A stretch of DNA of 8,665 nucleotides from Pseudomonadota bacterium (GCA_023453655.1 JAEXTE010000091.1:1-8665), one strand, 5' to 3'; numbered from the stretch's first letter, positions 1 to 7,972 are shown. Translations and numbers: made by a program. The notes: generated from the letters alone by a model not told the origin.

Positions 1-306
1 CGCCTGGTCACCGCCGAGGACATGGCGCGCTTCGTGGGCCGCCACCTGAACGACCGCGCCGAGGTCGAGTCCGCCGCCTTCGCCATCGCGACCATCGAAG
101 ACCTGCGCGCCTACCAGACCCTGCTCACCCTCGCCCTGCGCAGCCACCGCATCGGCGGCCTGCGCCGCGAGGATCCGCTCGGCCGCCTGCTGCGCGGCTA
201 TCGCGTCGAACTGCTCGATGCCGGCCAGCGCGACGACAATGGCTACCTGCGCGCGCCGCGATTCGTGGTACGACGCGTCGGCCAGACCACACGGAAGACC
301 GCATGA
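1..306 (+). CDS. jetA: JetA, Wadjet kleisin-like subunit (C-terminal part, 5' end outside window)
   Basis: The frame is open from base 1 to a TGA at 304-306, giving the last 101 residues of a longer protein. The tail is rich in Arg and Leu, with a helical stretch (IEDLRAYQTLLTLALRSHR) followed by a compact end containing GRLLRGYRVELL and a final segment APRFVVRR. I identify it mainly by position. It overlaps jetB by four bases (ATGA), directly upstream of jetB-jetC-jetD, which is where Wadjet operons place jetA. In the family JetA is the MukF/kleisin-like subunit that bridges the SMC heads and binds JetB. A GGAAGA at 293-298 inside its end probably serves jetB. The visible part is too short to decide between the DUF3375 family of type I systems and the JetA families of other subtypes. 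An internal ATG at 22-24 is not a real start, because the frame continues to the window edge. Confidence 0.75.
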   Translation, partial: RLVTAEDMARFVGRHLNDRAEVESAAFAIATIEDLRAYQTLLTLALRSHRIGGLRREDPLGRLLRGYRVELLDAGQRDDNGYLRAPRFVVRRVGQTTRKTA

Positions 307-950
307 AACGCAGCTGGAACACGCTGAGCCAACAGTCCAACGGCGTCTACGCCGTGCAGGATTTCGAGCGCGCCGCCTATCGCCTGGTGGTCGAGCAGGT
401 GCTGTACGCGGCCGACCGCAATACGCGGCTGGCCTATCACCTGGTCGAGGACCATTACGACGACTTCGTGGCCGCGCTGGCGCCGCTGGGCATCCGCCTG
501 GAGCGCAACGCGCACCATCGCTACATCGTCGCCCTGCCCGTGCACGGCGAAGGCGTGCCGGTGTCGCTGGCCGAAACCCTGCTGCTGCTGGTGCTACGCC
601 AGCGCTACGACGAGGCCATGCGGCAGGGGCTGGTCGAGGACGAGGGCGTGGTGACGGTGGAACTGCCGGAGCTGCAGGAGGCCTACCAGGCGCTGGCCGG
701 CCGCCCGATGCCGGACATCGGCAGCCTGCGCGAGCTGGGTCGCACGCTCAGGCGCTGGGGCGTGGCGCGCCTGGTCGATTCGGAGGGCGACGATCCGCAG
801 CCCTTCCACCTGCAGGTGCGCCCGGCCATCGTCGACATCGTCGGCGAGCACTGGCTGCAGCGGCTGGACCAGCACAACCGCGATGACGACCCGGCCGATG
901 CCGGCAACGATGCCGACGCCGCCGCGGAGGGCGACGATGCAGCTGCTTGA
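303..950 (+). CDS. jetB: JetB, Wadjet KITE subunit (DUF4194-like, MukE-type)
   Basis: This 215-aa protein starts at an ATG whose last bases form the jetA stop (ATGA), with a GGAAGA ribosome site four bases upstream. It resembles DUF4194/MukE-like proteins. Residues about 17-80 form a first winged-helix-like unit (FERAAYRLVVEQVLY, then GIRLERNAHHRYIVALP). Residues 89-104 carry the typical hydrophobic helix LAETLLLLVLRQRYDE. A second winged-helix-like unit lies at about 118-182 (ELPELQEAYQAL, LRELGRTLRRWGVARL, PAIVDIVG). In the Wadjet complex JetB is the KITE dimer that binds the JetA kleisin and helps hold DNA at the JetC heads. Residues 192-215 are an acidic, Ala-rich tail, probably disordered; its coding sequence also contains the jetC ribosome site and start. 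Family assignment rests on pattern and operon position. Confidence 0.88.
   Translation: MKRSWNTLSQQSNGVYAVQDFERAAYRLVVEQVLYAADRNTRLAYHLVEDHYDDFVAALAPLGIRLERNAHHRYIVALPVHGEGVPVSLAETLLLLVLRQRYDEAMRQGLVEDEGVVTVELPELQEAYQALAGRPMPDIGSLRELGRTLRRWGVARLVDSEGDDPQPFHLQVRPAIVDIVGEHWLQRLDQHNRDDDPADAGNDADAAAEGDDAAA
926..931 (+). promoter_or_regulatory. Ribosome binding site of jetC
   Basis: GGAGGG lies five bases before the ATG at 937, inside the last codons of jetB. This decides the jetC start. Three earlier in-frame ATGs (883, 898, 910) would add up to 18 residues (Thr/Pro/Arg-rich) that do not resemble an SMC N-terminus and have no comparable site. From 937 the protein begins MQLLERVHLVQFFLF, the expected first beta strand of an SMC head. 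Confidence 0.7.
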
Positions 951-3900
951 GCGCGTGCACCTGGTGCAGTTCTTCCTGTTCGAGGCGCAGACCCTCGAAC
1001 TCGATGCCACCAGCGCCATCATCGCCCCCAACGGCGCCGGCAAGAGCGCCCTGCTCGACGCGCTGCAGATCGTGCTGCTGGGCGTGGACCGGTCACGCAT
1101 CCGCTTCAACGCGCAGGCCGGCGGCAGCCACCGCGCGCGCAGCATCCGCGACTACTGCCTGGGCGTGTACCGCAGCGGCGACGAAGGGCGCAAGCGGCGC
1201 ACCGCCACCACCTACATCTCGCTGGTGTTCCGCGACACCGAGACCGGCGAGGCGCTGACCGCCGGGGTATCGCTGGGCGCCACGGTCGACGAACCGGACC
1301 ACCGCCTGCACGGCATGTACCTGCTGCCGGGCGTCGCGCTGGAGCTCGACGACCACCTGGAGCGGGTCAAGGGCAAGGAGCTGCCGCTGGCCTGGAACAC
1401 GTTCCGCGAACAGGCCGCAAGGCGCTGCCGGGACGCCGGGACCCGGCCCGAGCTGCATACGGTCGCCGAGCGCTTCGTCAAGGACCTGCTGTATCGCCTG
1501 CGCGCCTCGCCTGGCGCCAATCCGGATGTCAACGCCTATCGCAAGGCCTTCGTCAACGCGCTCAACCTGCAGCGCGTGGAGGACGTGGACCTGTTCGTGC
1601 GCACCTTGGTGGCCGAGGACCGGCCGACCGACGTCGCGCGCTTCCGCGCCCTGCTCGAGAGCTTCCGCCAGATCCGCGACCGCATCGAGCAGGTGCGCCT
1701 GCGCATCGAGGCGGCCGAGGGCGTGGAGCAGCAGTACGACCGGATCGCCGCGCAGTCGGTGCGCGCGGCCTCGTACCGCGCGCTGGCCGCCGAGTACGCG
1801 CGCGACCTGTACGCCGAACAGGTGGAACAGGCCGAGGACGACGTGCAGGCGGGCGACGCCCTGCTGGCCGGGCTGCGCCGCGCGCTGGACGAGGCGCGCG
1901 GCGAGCGCGACCTGGGCCGCGACGAACTGCAGCGCGCCAGCGTCCTGCTGCAGGGCAGCGCGGGATATGGCGAGCAGTCGCGCTTCGACGAGGTGAGCGG
2001 TCGCGATCTCGACCGCCTGCGCCAGCTGCGCGCCGAACTGCTGCGCGAAACCGCGCAGGTGCGCGACCAGCTGCGCGCGACCGCCGGCCTGTCGCTGGCG
2101 CCGGACATCGCCGTCGGTGCCGGCGACGCCGCCGCGCACTGGTCGCGCTTGCATGACGCGCTGAGCGCGCTGGAGGATGCGGCGCCGCTGCCGTGGACGC
2201 CCGAGCGCCTCTACGAGGAGGCGCACGCAGCGCTGCGCTCGGCCGCGCCCCTGATCGATGCGGTCGAGCGACTGGCCCACGCGCAGCGCGAAGCGCTCGA
2301 CCAGGCGCGCGACCGACTGGACGCCGCACGCCAGAACCAGAAGCGCATCACGGCCGGCCAGGCCGAACTGCATCCGGACACCGTGCGCCTGATGAGCTAC
2401 CTGCGCGAGGCCGGCATCGATGCGCGCCCGGTCTGCGACCTGGTCCAGGTCGTCGACAAGTCCTGGCAGGCGGCGATCGAGGGCTACCTGCGCAGCAATG
2501 TCGAAGCGCTGCTGATTCCCGAGGCCGACGAGGAGCGCGCGACCAGGCTCTATCGCGGCCTCGGTGGCGGACGCGCGGTGTACGGCGTCAAGCTGGCGCT
2601 GTCGAGCCAGGCGCGGCGCGGCCGCGCGCAGGCGCCGGCGGCGGGCACCGTCGCGGCCCTGCTCGACGGCGTCAATGCCGAAGCCCTGGCTTTCCTGCGC
2701 CGCCAGCTTGGCGAGCTGCAGTGCGTAGACAGCGAGGCCGAACTGGTGCGCAGCCGCCAGGGCCTGACCCGCGACGGCCTGCTCGCCCGCGGCGGCAGCA
2801 TCGAACGGCTGCGGCTGCCGGCGGGCAGCGAGCTGAAGATCGGCGCCTCCGACAACCGCGCACGCCTGCGCGTGCTGCGCGAGGACGTGGAGGCGGCCGA
2901 GCGCGAGGTGCAGGCGCTGGAGCCGGTGCTGCGCGAGATCGACGGCCACCGCCGCCAGCTCGCGCGCCTGGCCGATGCCGATGCCCTGGCCCAGGCCCTG
3001 CATGCGCGCGGGCTCGAATACCAGCAGACGCGGCAGCGCTACCGCAGCGCGCTCGACAGCCGCGAGGTGGAGCACGATCCCGACCTGCTGCGCCTGTCCG
3101 AGCAGGTGCGTGCGCTGAAGGGCGCGCTCGAGGCCAGCGAGCGCCGGGTCGAAGAGCTGATCGGCGAGGAGGCCGTGGTAAAGCGGCAGGGCGAGGAACG
3201 CCGCCGCCTGCTGGCCGGCCTGCGCGAGCAGGAGGCGATCGTCGCCCGGCGCGCGGTGGACGCGTTCAAGGATCCGGACGTCGACCCCAACCTGGTCGAA
3301 CGCCACCGCGACGAGCTCGACGACAAGGTCGAGTCGCTGGAAGAGCGCGCCCGCACCTGCGAGCGCCGCGCCGACGAGAGCGACCGCCAGCTGGCCCGGC
3401 TGCTGCCCGAAGCCTGGAGCGCGCTGGCGCAGTACGCGCGCGACCATGGCCTGACCCTGGAGTTCGACGGCAACGCCTGGCGCCAGGCGCTGGCGCTGCT
3501 GCGCCGCGAGCTCACCCAGCTGCGCGAGACCGACCTGGTCCGCTACGAGGGCGAGGCCCGCCAGGCCTACGACACCGCGGTGGAGACCTTCCGCTCCAGC
3601 GTCGCGGCCGCGCTCAACGACAACTTCGTGCGCCTCCGCCAGCAGATCGCCACCCTCAACCGCACCCTGCGCAGCAGCCAGCCGTTCTCCAACAACGAGC
3701 GCTACCAGTTCCACTACGAAGTGGTGCCGGAGTTCCGCGACCTGGAACGCTTCATCAAACGCGCCACCGACGGCGGCGAGGACGGGCTGTTCGGCAGCGC
3801 CGGCGAGGTGCCGGCCGCGTTCCGCGAGCTGATCGAAGACGACGCCGCCGCGCGCACCGCGACCTCGCCGCTGGACGACTACCGCCGCTTCTTCCGCTTC

Positions 3901-4362
3901 GAGGTGCAGATCCGCCAGGACGATCGCGTGATCGGCACGCTCAGCGAGCGCATGCGCTCGGGTTCGGGTGGCGAGCACCGCGCGCCGCTGTACGTCATCG
4001 CCGGCGCGGCGCTGGCCGCGGCCTACGGCAAGACCGAGGCCCAGCCCGGCGGCATGGGGCTGATCCTGCTCGACGAATTCGGCGACAAGATCGACGCGCA
4101 GAATGCCCGCGCCACCACCAACTACCTGCGCTCGCTCGGCCTGCAGCTGGTGCTCGCCGCGCCCGACACCGCCCAGGGCACGCTCAGCGGCGTACTGGAG
4201 AGCTACATCGAACTGTTCCGCGACGGCGAGCTGCTGCAGGCCGAACGCATCGAGGTGCAGGCCGCCGCGCGCGAGCTGCTGCTGTCCGACCAGTTCGACC
4301 TGCATCCGGAGCTGCTGGAAGCGGAGATCGCCAGCATCCAGCGGCAGACAACGGCGCCGTGA
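937..4362 (+). CDS. jetC: JetC, Wadjet SMC-family ATPase (MukB-like)
   Basis: An SMC protein of 1141 aa. The N-terminal head carries the Walker A loop APNGAGKS at residues 30-37, followed by LLDALQIVLLG. A coiled-coil arm runs from about 242 to 484, rich in Arg, Glu, Leu and Ala. A hinge-like domain spans about 485-640 and contains WQAAIEGYLRSNVEALL (from 510), similar to SMC hinges. The returning coil covers about 645-870. The C-terminal head has the ABC signature SGSGGE at 1008-1013, Walker B LILLDE at 1042-1047 with catalytic E1047, and a D-loop GDKID. All parts needed for ATP-driven dimerisation are present. In Wadjet, JetC forms the motor that extrudes DNA and senses circularity with JetA and JetB in the cytoplasm. 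The first Gly of Walker A is Ala here. The gene overlaps jetB by 14 nt and jetD by 4 nt. The antisense frame is open for over 1000 codons but is a GC-bias shadow. Confidence 0.95.
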   Translation: MQLLERVHLVQFFLFEAQTLELDATSAIIAPNGAGKSALLDALQIVLLGVDRSRIRFNAQAGGSHRARSIRDYCLGVYRSGDEGRKRRTATTYISLVFRDTETGEALTAGVSLGATVDEPDHRLHGMYLLPGVALELDDHLERVKGKELPLAWNTFREQAARRCRDAGTRPELHTVAERFVKDLLYRLRASPGANPDVNAYRKAFVNALNLQRVEDVDLFVRTLVAEDRPTDVARFRALLESFRQIRDRIEQVRLRIEAAEGVEQQYDRIAAQSVRAASYRALAAEYARDLYAEQVEQAEDDVQAGDALLAGLRRALDEARGERDLGRDELQRASVLLQGSAGYGEQSRFDEVSGRDLDRLRQLRAELLRETAQVRDQLRATAGLSLAPDIAVGAGDAAAHWSRLHDALSALEDAAPLPWTPERLYEEAHAALRSAAPLIDAVERLAHAQREALDQARDRLDAARQNQKRITAGQAELHPDTVRLMSYLREAGIDARPVCDLVQVVDKSWQAAIEGYLRSNVEALLIPEADEERATRLYRGLGGGRAVYGVKLALSSQARRGRAQAPAAGTVAALLDGVNAEALAFLRRQLGELQCVDSEAELVRSRQGLTRDGLLARGGSIERLRLPAGSELKIGASDNRARLRVLREDVEAAEREVQALEPVLREIDGHRRQLARLADADALAQALHARGLEYQQTRQRYRSALDSREVEHDPDLLRLSEQVRALKGALEASERRVEELIGEEAVVKRQGEERRRLLAGLREQEAIVARRAVDAFKDPDVDPNLVERHRDELDDKVESLEERARTCERRADESDRQLARLLPEAWSALAQYARDHGLTLEFDGNAWRQALALLRRELTQLRETDLVRYEGEARQAYDTAVETFRSSVAAALNDNFVRLRQQIATLNRTLRSSQPFSNNERYQFHYEVVPEFRDLERFIKRATDGGEDGLFGSAGEVPAAFRELIEDDAAARTATSPLDDYRRFFRFEVQIRQDDRVIGTLSERMRSGSGGEHRAPLYVIAGAALAAAYGKTEAQPGGMGLILLDEFGDKIDAQNARATTNYLRSLGLQLVLAAPDTAQGTLSGVLESYIELFRDGELLQAERIEVQAAARELLLSDQFDLHPELLEAEIASIQRQTTAP

Positions 4363-5579
4363 GCGATGCCACGCCCCTGCTGCAGCGACTGTTGCGCAGG
4401 GGCGAGGCGGCCAGCCTGCGCGGCGACCCGAAACCCGTGTCGCTGCCGATGACCGCTGCCTCCAGCGCGCGCGAATATCTCGCCCTGGCGACGCTGGCCG
4501 AGCGCGAGCGTTTCCACGGCCAGATCGCGCTGGCCGAACGCGCCGGCGCGATCACGGTGCTGCGCGACAGGCACCGTGGCGATAGCGAGCAGCTGCTGCG
4601 GATCACCCTGGCCGATGCCGGGGCGCTGGCTGCCTTCCTGGGCGTTGCCCTGCATGCCAGCCGCATCGAGGCGGCGACGTGCGCGCTCGCCGGCTGGACA
4701 GCCGCATTCCCGATCGTGGAGGCGGTCCTCGAGGCATGGCGGGGCGGCCGCAAGGTCAGGGCTTGCGGCCCTGAGGCGGCGGGCGATCTCGCCGATGCGG
4801 CGCGCGCTGTCGCGCATTGCGCCCAGGACAGCTCCCGGGAGCGCCTGCTGCGCCGGGAAAGCGTCCGCCTGTTCGGCGACAGCAAGCGGCTCGAAGCGCT
4901 GACGCCCTGGTTGGACCTGCTGGTCACCGGCGAGATCGCGGCGCGCGACTCCGACAGGGCGCATACCTGGGCCGCCCTGGGCCTGCGCCGCGAACCGCAG
5001 CCCCTGCTGCTGTCGGGCAGCGGCCAGCTCCTCCTCGACGGCGCTCGACTGCCGCTGGTGCGTCCCTGGCTTGGCGTGCCGCCAGAATGCGTCGAAGCGC
5101 TCGACACCCCGGCGCGCCGGGTGTTGAGCATCGAGAACCTGGCGAGCTTCCACGAGGCAGCCCGCACAACGAAGGCGGCCGATCTCCTGCTGCTCTACAC
5201 CGGCGGCATGCCGTCGCCCGCGTGGCGACGCGCCTATGTCCGCCTGCTCGCCGGGTTGCCTGGCAACGCCGCCCTGTACCACTGGGGCGATATCGACGAA
5301 GGCGGATTCCGGATCGCCGCCGTGCTGGCGGAGGCGGCAGCGGAGACAGGGCGCGGGTTGCGCCCTTGGCACATGTCGGCCGCCACGCTGCCTGAAGACA
5401 TCACCGCGATGGCCGCCGTTCCGGACCGCGCCGTCCTGGAGGCGATGCAGCGCTGGGCGGTCCGCGCCGGCTGGACCGAAGTCGCGAATGCGTTGCAGCA
5501 GCGCCCGATCCGGCTCGAGCAGGAAGCGCTGGATCCGGCCCGCGCCGACATCGGCCTGCCGAGTGCGCCGCCAGGCTGA
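4359..5579 (+). CDS. jetD: JetD, Wadjet Toprim nuclease subunit (DUF3322/DUF2220)
   Basis: A protein of 406 aa starting at a GTG that overlaps the jetC stop (GTGA, 4359-4362), so translation is probably by reinitiation; no strong ribosome site is seen. The next in-frame ATG (4449) would remove LLQRLLRRGEAASLRG, which looks like the normal DUF3322 N-terminus, so GTG is preferred. Residues about 1-190 are DUF3322-like. From about 195 the DUF2220 Toprim part follows, with the conserved acidic residue in VLSIENLASF (E259) and the metal-binding pair in WGDIDEGG (D311, D313). These correspond to the Toprim E and DxD of Spo11/TopoVI-type enzymes. In Wadjet, JetD is the subunit that cleaves the closed circular DNA captured by JetABC. 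The frame stays open far upstream inside jetC because of GC bias; that part is not JetD. Confidence 0.93.
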   Translation: MSDATPLLQRLLRRGEAASLRGDPKPVSLPMTAASSAREYLALATLAERERFHGQIALAERAGAITVLRDRHRGDSEQLLRITLADAGALAAFLGVALHASRIEAATCALAGWTAAFPIVEAVLEAWRGGRKVRACGPEAAGDLADAARAVAHCAQDSSRERLLRRESVRLFGDSKRLEALTPWLDLLVTGEIAARDSDRAHTWAALGLRREPQPLLLSGSGQLLLDGARLPLVRPWLGVPPECVEALDTPARRVLSIENLASFHEAARTTKAADLLLLYTGGMPSPAWRRAYVRLLAGLPGNAALYHWGDIDEGGFRIAAVLAEAAAETGRGLRPWHMSAATLPEDITAMAAVPDRAVLEAMQRWAVRAGWTEVANALQQRPIRLEQEALDPARADIGLPSAPPG

Positions 5580-5823
5580 GTGGCACAAGCCGCTGCGGCG
5601 ACCATCCTTAGGCTTCCGCAGCACCGCCGGTGCGTCATGGCAGGCGCGCATTCGTGGTAACCGTTCTTGTGTGCCGGCTCTTCTCGTCGTCGCAGATCCG
5701 GTTCGCCCTGTCGAGACAGCGACACCCGAGACCGCGACGCGGCGGCCATCGCGCTATCGCGCCACCACGAAAGGCCAGCGCGATCGGCCGCTGCCACGCC
5801 GCGCCCCTTCGTGCGCAGCTGCC
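5580..5823. other. Non-coding gap between convergent jetD and copper receptor genes
   Basis: 244 bp separate the two convergent stop codons. I see no gene here: the open frames crossing it are extensions of shadow frames and have no recognisable protein pattern or start signals. It contains the hairpin at 5592-5622, a small dyad CTGTCGAGACAG at 5708-5719, and a distant pair CACGAA/TTCGTG (5766-5771 and 5808-5813). No tRNA, att-like duplication or insertion-sequence end was found. Confidence 0.7.
5592..5622 (+). terminator. Weak hairpin after jetD, possible terminator
   Basis: GCTGCGG at 5592-5598 pairs perfectly with CCGCAGC at 5616-5622 (7 bp, 17-nt loop), starting 12 bases after the jetD stop. 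There is no T run behind it, so it is not a textbook intrinsic terminator. It may only slow polymerase or protect the 3' end. Confidence 0.25.
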
Positions 5824-7890
5824 CTAGAAGCTCGCGCTGAGCTTCACCCACGCGGTGCGCCCCGGCTCGTGGATGCGCACCGGGTCGGCCGGGTAGCCGA
5901 AGGCGCTGTTGCCGGCCAGGTTGAGGTGCTCGGCGTAGTCGCGGTCGAACAGGTTGTCGATGCCGGCGGCCAGGCGCAGCTGGTCGTTGATCCGGTACGC
6001 GCCGTTGAGCGAGAACACGACAAAGCCGCTGCTGGGGCCGAGGTCGCGTCCGACCACGTTGCCCAGCGACGGGCTGACGCGGTCCTGCGAGGCGACCGCG
6101 CGCAGCAGGGCGCCGGCCGACCAGGTGCCGTTGTCGAAGCCGGCGTTGAGGCGCGCCTCCAGCGGCGGCATCTGCGGCAGCGCCTGGCCGGTATCGGCCA
6201 GTTCGCCCCAGGACCAGGCCACCGTGCCGCCGAGCTTCCAGTGCTCGGCCGCGCGCCACTCCACGCCCGCCTCGCCGCCGCGGATGTTGGCATCGGCATT
6301 GCGCGCGCGGGTGCTGGCGCCCATCGGCCCTGTCATGTAGTCGAAGGCGATGTAGTCGGTCATGCGGCCGGCATAGGCCGACACCCAGGCATCGACGCGC
6401 TTTCCGGCATAGCGCATGCCGATGTCGAGCTGGGTGGTGCGCTCGGGCTGCACGCCGGCGAACGCGTTGGCTGCGCCATCCGGCCCGCGATTGGGCGAGA
6501 ACAGCTCCCAGTAGTCGGGCATGCGTTGGGTGTGGCCGACGCCCGCATACCAGCGCAGCGGCTTGCCGTCGATGTCCTGTTCGAAGCGCGCGAAGACCGA
6601 AGGCAGGGTTTCCGAACGCGTCTGGCCCAGGGTCGGGTTGGGCATCGGCATCATGCCGGCGGTGCTGGCGCGGCGGTCTTCGGCCTCGGCGCGGTCGATG
6701 CGGGCACCGGCGATCACGTGGTTGCGTGCGTCGAGGTGCCAGTGCAGTTCGGCGAAGGCGCCGGCCTGGCGGAAGCGCGCATCGACCATCCACGGCTGCG
6801 CGAGATACTGGCCGCGGCCCTGTGCGCTGCGGCGCGCGTGGCGGCTGCTGCGCGCGTCGACGCCGGCAGTCAGCTCCCAATGCTCGCCGCCGAAGCCCAG
6901 GGCTACGCGTCCGCCGCTGGTGCGATGGGCGACGTTGCTCGCCGTCGCCATCGGCATCATCCCGTTTGGATCGGGGTTGCGCAGGGTGTAGTTGTCCATG
7001 ACGTGGTCCACGTCGTTGTAGTAGGCGTTCGCGGCGATCTCGCGCAGCCGGCCCTCCATGCCCTTCTTCTCGAAGCGCAGGCCATAGGTGGTGCGGTCGA
7101 ACTGCGATCCGTCCATGCCGCGCCCGGCGTAGCGCGCCTGGCCGTCGCCGGTGCCGACGCTGGCTTCGAGCACGGTGTCGGCGTCGGGTGTCCAGCCGAA
7201 GGCCGCGTCCGCGTTCCACTTGTCCCAGGCCGAGGGCACGCGGCGCCCGGCGCCGTCTTCGTAGTCGCCCGACTCGGAGCGGTTGGCGGTCAGCCGGCCG
7301 TAGAAGTCCGGATTGCCGGCGCTGGCGTTGATCACCTGGTCGTTGCGGCCGTGGCTGGCGAACATGACGCTGCCGTCCAGGCGCAGGCCGGCTTCGTCGA
7401 AGTACGGGATCTCGCGCTCGAACCGCACCGTGCCCGCCGACGCGCCGCCGCCCCACAGCACGGTCTGCGGGCCCTTGACGATGGTCAGCCGGTCATAGGT
7501 CTCGGGCGAGACGTAGGACATGGCGTTGTCCATGCGCGAGGGGCAGGCGCCCATCAGCGCGCCATCGCCGGCCAGCAGGTTGAGCCGCGAACCGAACTGG
7601 CCGCGCAGCACCGGGTCGCCATTGGTGCCGCCGCTGCGCAGCGTGGCGAAGCCGGGCACGGTCTTGAGGTAGTCGGCGCCGTCGCTGGCCGGTACCGGCT
7701 GTCGCGGCAGCCGCGGGTCGGTCACCCAGGTCAGCGAGGCCACCGGCGCCACGCCCACCACCACGAGCGTGTCGAGGTTGACCACGCGTTCTTCGCCGGG
7801 CGCTTCTGCTTCGTTCGCCGCCCATGCGGCGCCGCTGGCGAGCTGCGCGAGCACCGCCGCCACGCCCAGGTACAACAGCTTGCTTCTCAT
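5824..7890 (-). CDS. TonB-dependent copper receptor (OprC/NosA family)
   Basis: An outer-membrane receptor of 688 aa. The start at 7890-7888 is chosen because GGAGGA lies six bases upstream and a clean signal peptide follows (MRSKLLYLGV..., cleavage after AWA, residue 24); the frame is open 45 codons further without these signs. A TonB-box-like LDTLVVVG is at 39-46, the plug at about 60-165, then the 22-strand-type barrel ending in Phe (SASF), the usual assembly signal. The copper family is recognised from SYVSPETYDRLTIVKGPQTV followed by LWGGGASAGTVRFERE. C116 and M120 (CPSRM) and H296 and M298 (HVM) reproduce the CxxxM and HxM copper ligands known in Pseudomonas OprC. Two GMMPM stretches (310-314, 412-416) add methionines. 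It should import copper using TonB energy. It is divergent from a small Cys-rich protein and convergent with jetD. Confidence 0.93.
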   Translation of the reverse strand: MRSKLLYLGVAAVLAQLASGAAWAANEAEAPGEERVVNLDTLVVVGVAPVASLTWVTDPRLPRQPVPASDGADYLKTVPGFATLRSGGTNGDPVLRGQFGSRLNLLAGDGALMGACPSRMDNAMSYVSPETYDRLTIVKGPQTVLWGGGASAGTVRFEREIPYFDEAGLRLDGSVMFASHGRNDQVINASAGNPDFYGRLTANRSESGDYEDGAGRRVPSAWDKWNADAAFGWTPDADTVLEASVGTGDGQARYAGRGMDGSQFDRTTYGLRFEKKGMEGRLREIAANAYYNDVDHVMDNYTLRNPDPNGMMPMATASNVAHRTSGGRVALGFGGEHWELTAGVDARSSRHARRSAQGRGQYLAQPWMVDARFRQAGAFAELHWHLDARNHVIAGARIDRAEAEDRRASTAGMMPMPNPTLGQTRSETLPSVFARFEQDIDGKPLRWYAGVGHTQRMPDYWELFSPNRGPDGAANAFAGVQPERTTQLDIGMRYAGKRVDAWVSAYAGRMTDYIAFDYMTGPMGASTRARNADANIRGGEAGVEWRAAEHWKLGGTVAWSWGELADTGQALPQMPPLEARLNAGFDNGTWSAGALLRAVASQDRVSPSLGNVVGRDLGPSSGFVVFSLNGAYRINDQLRLAAGIDNLFDRDYAEHLNLAGNSAFGYPADPVRIHEPGRTAWVKLSASF

Positions 7891-7896
7891 CTCTGA

Positions 7897-7902
7897 TCCT
7901 CC
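7897..7902 (-). promoter_or_regulatory. Ribosome binding site of the copper receptor
   Basis: On the minus strand GGAGGA stands six bases before the ATG at 7890-7888. It fixes the start at the signal peptide and excludes the longer frame that begins at 8025. Confidence 0.75.
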
Positions 7903-7944
7903 GTTCGTGGCGCCATTGAAACGCGCTCCGATACGGCAGGGAAT

Positions 7945-7957
7945 GGACAAAATGTCC
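7945..7957. promoter_or_regulatory. 13-bp palindrome, candidate operator upstream of the copper receptor
   Basis: GGACAAAATGTCC is a perfect dyad with 5-bp arms and a 3-bp centre, in an AT-richer patch, 55 bp before the receptor start. On the minus strand a poor -10-like TATCGG sits at 7933-7928, with the palindrome where the -35/spacer would be, a position typical of repressor operators. The promoter call is weak and no regulator can be named. Confidence 0.35.
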
Positions 7958-7972
7958 GGAATTCGGGGCGAC

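Noticed and set aside
1093..4305. Minus-strand open frame of 1070 codons opposite jetC
   Set aside because: It mirrors the codon structure of jetC (GC-rich third positions), has no recognisable domain, and jetC on the other strand has all SMC motifs.
2193..4358. Long open frame upstream of and in frame with jetD, suggesting a giant JetD or a JetC-JetD frameshift fusion
   Set aside because: The upstream part is Arg/Pro/Gly/Ala-rich shadow sequence inside jetC. The JetD family N-terminus begins at the GTG at 4359, and the GTGA overlap explains coupling without a frameshift.
5708..5719. CTGTCGAGACAG as a LexA (SOS) box
   Set aside because: The proteobacterial LexA site needs CTGT-N8-ACAG; here the spacer is only 4 bases. 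It also lies between convergent gene ends, where no promoter is expected.
5236..7896. Plus-strand open frame of 886 codons across jetD end, gap and receptor
   Set aside because: It is antisense to a receptor with signal peptide, TonB box and copper motifs. Its translation lacks domains and crosses a gene boundary.
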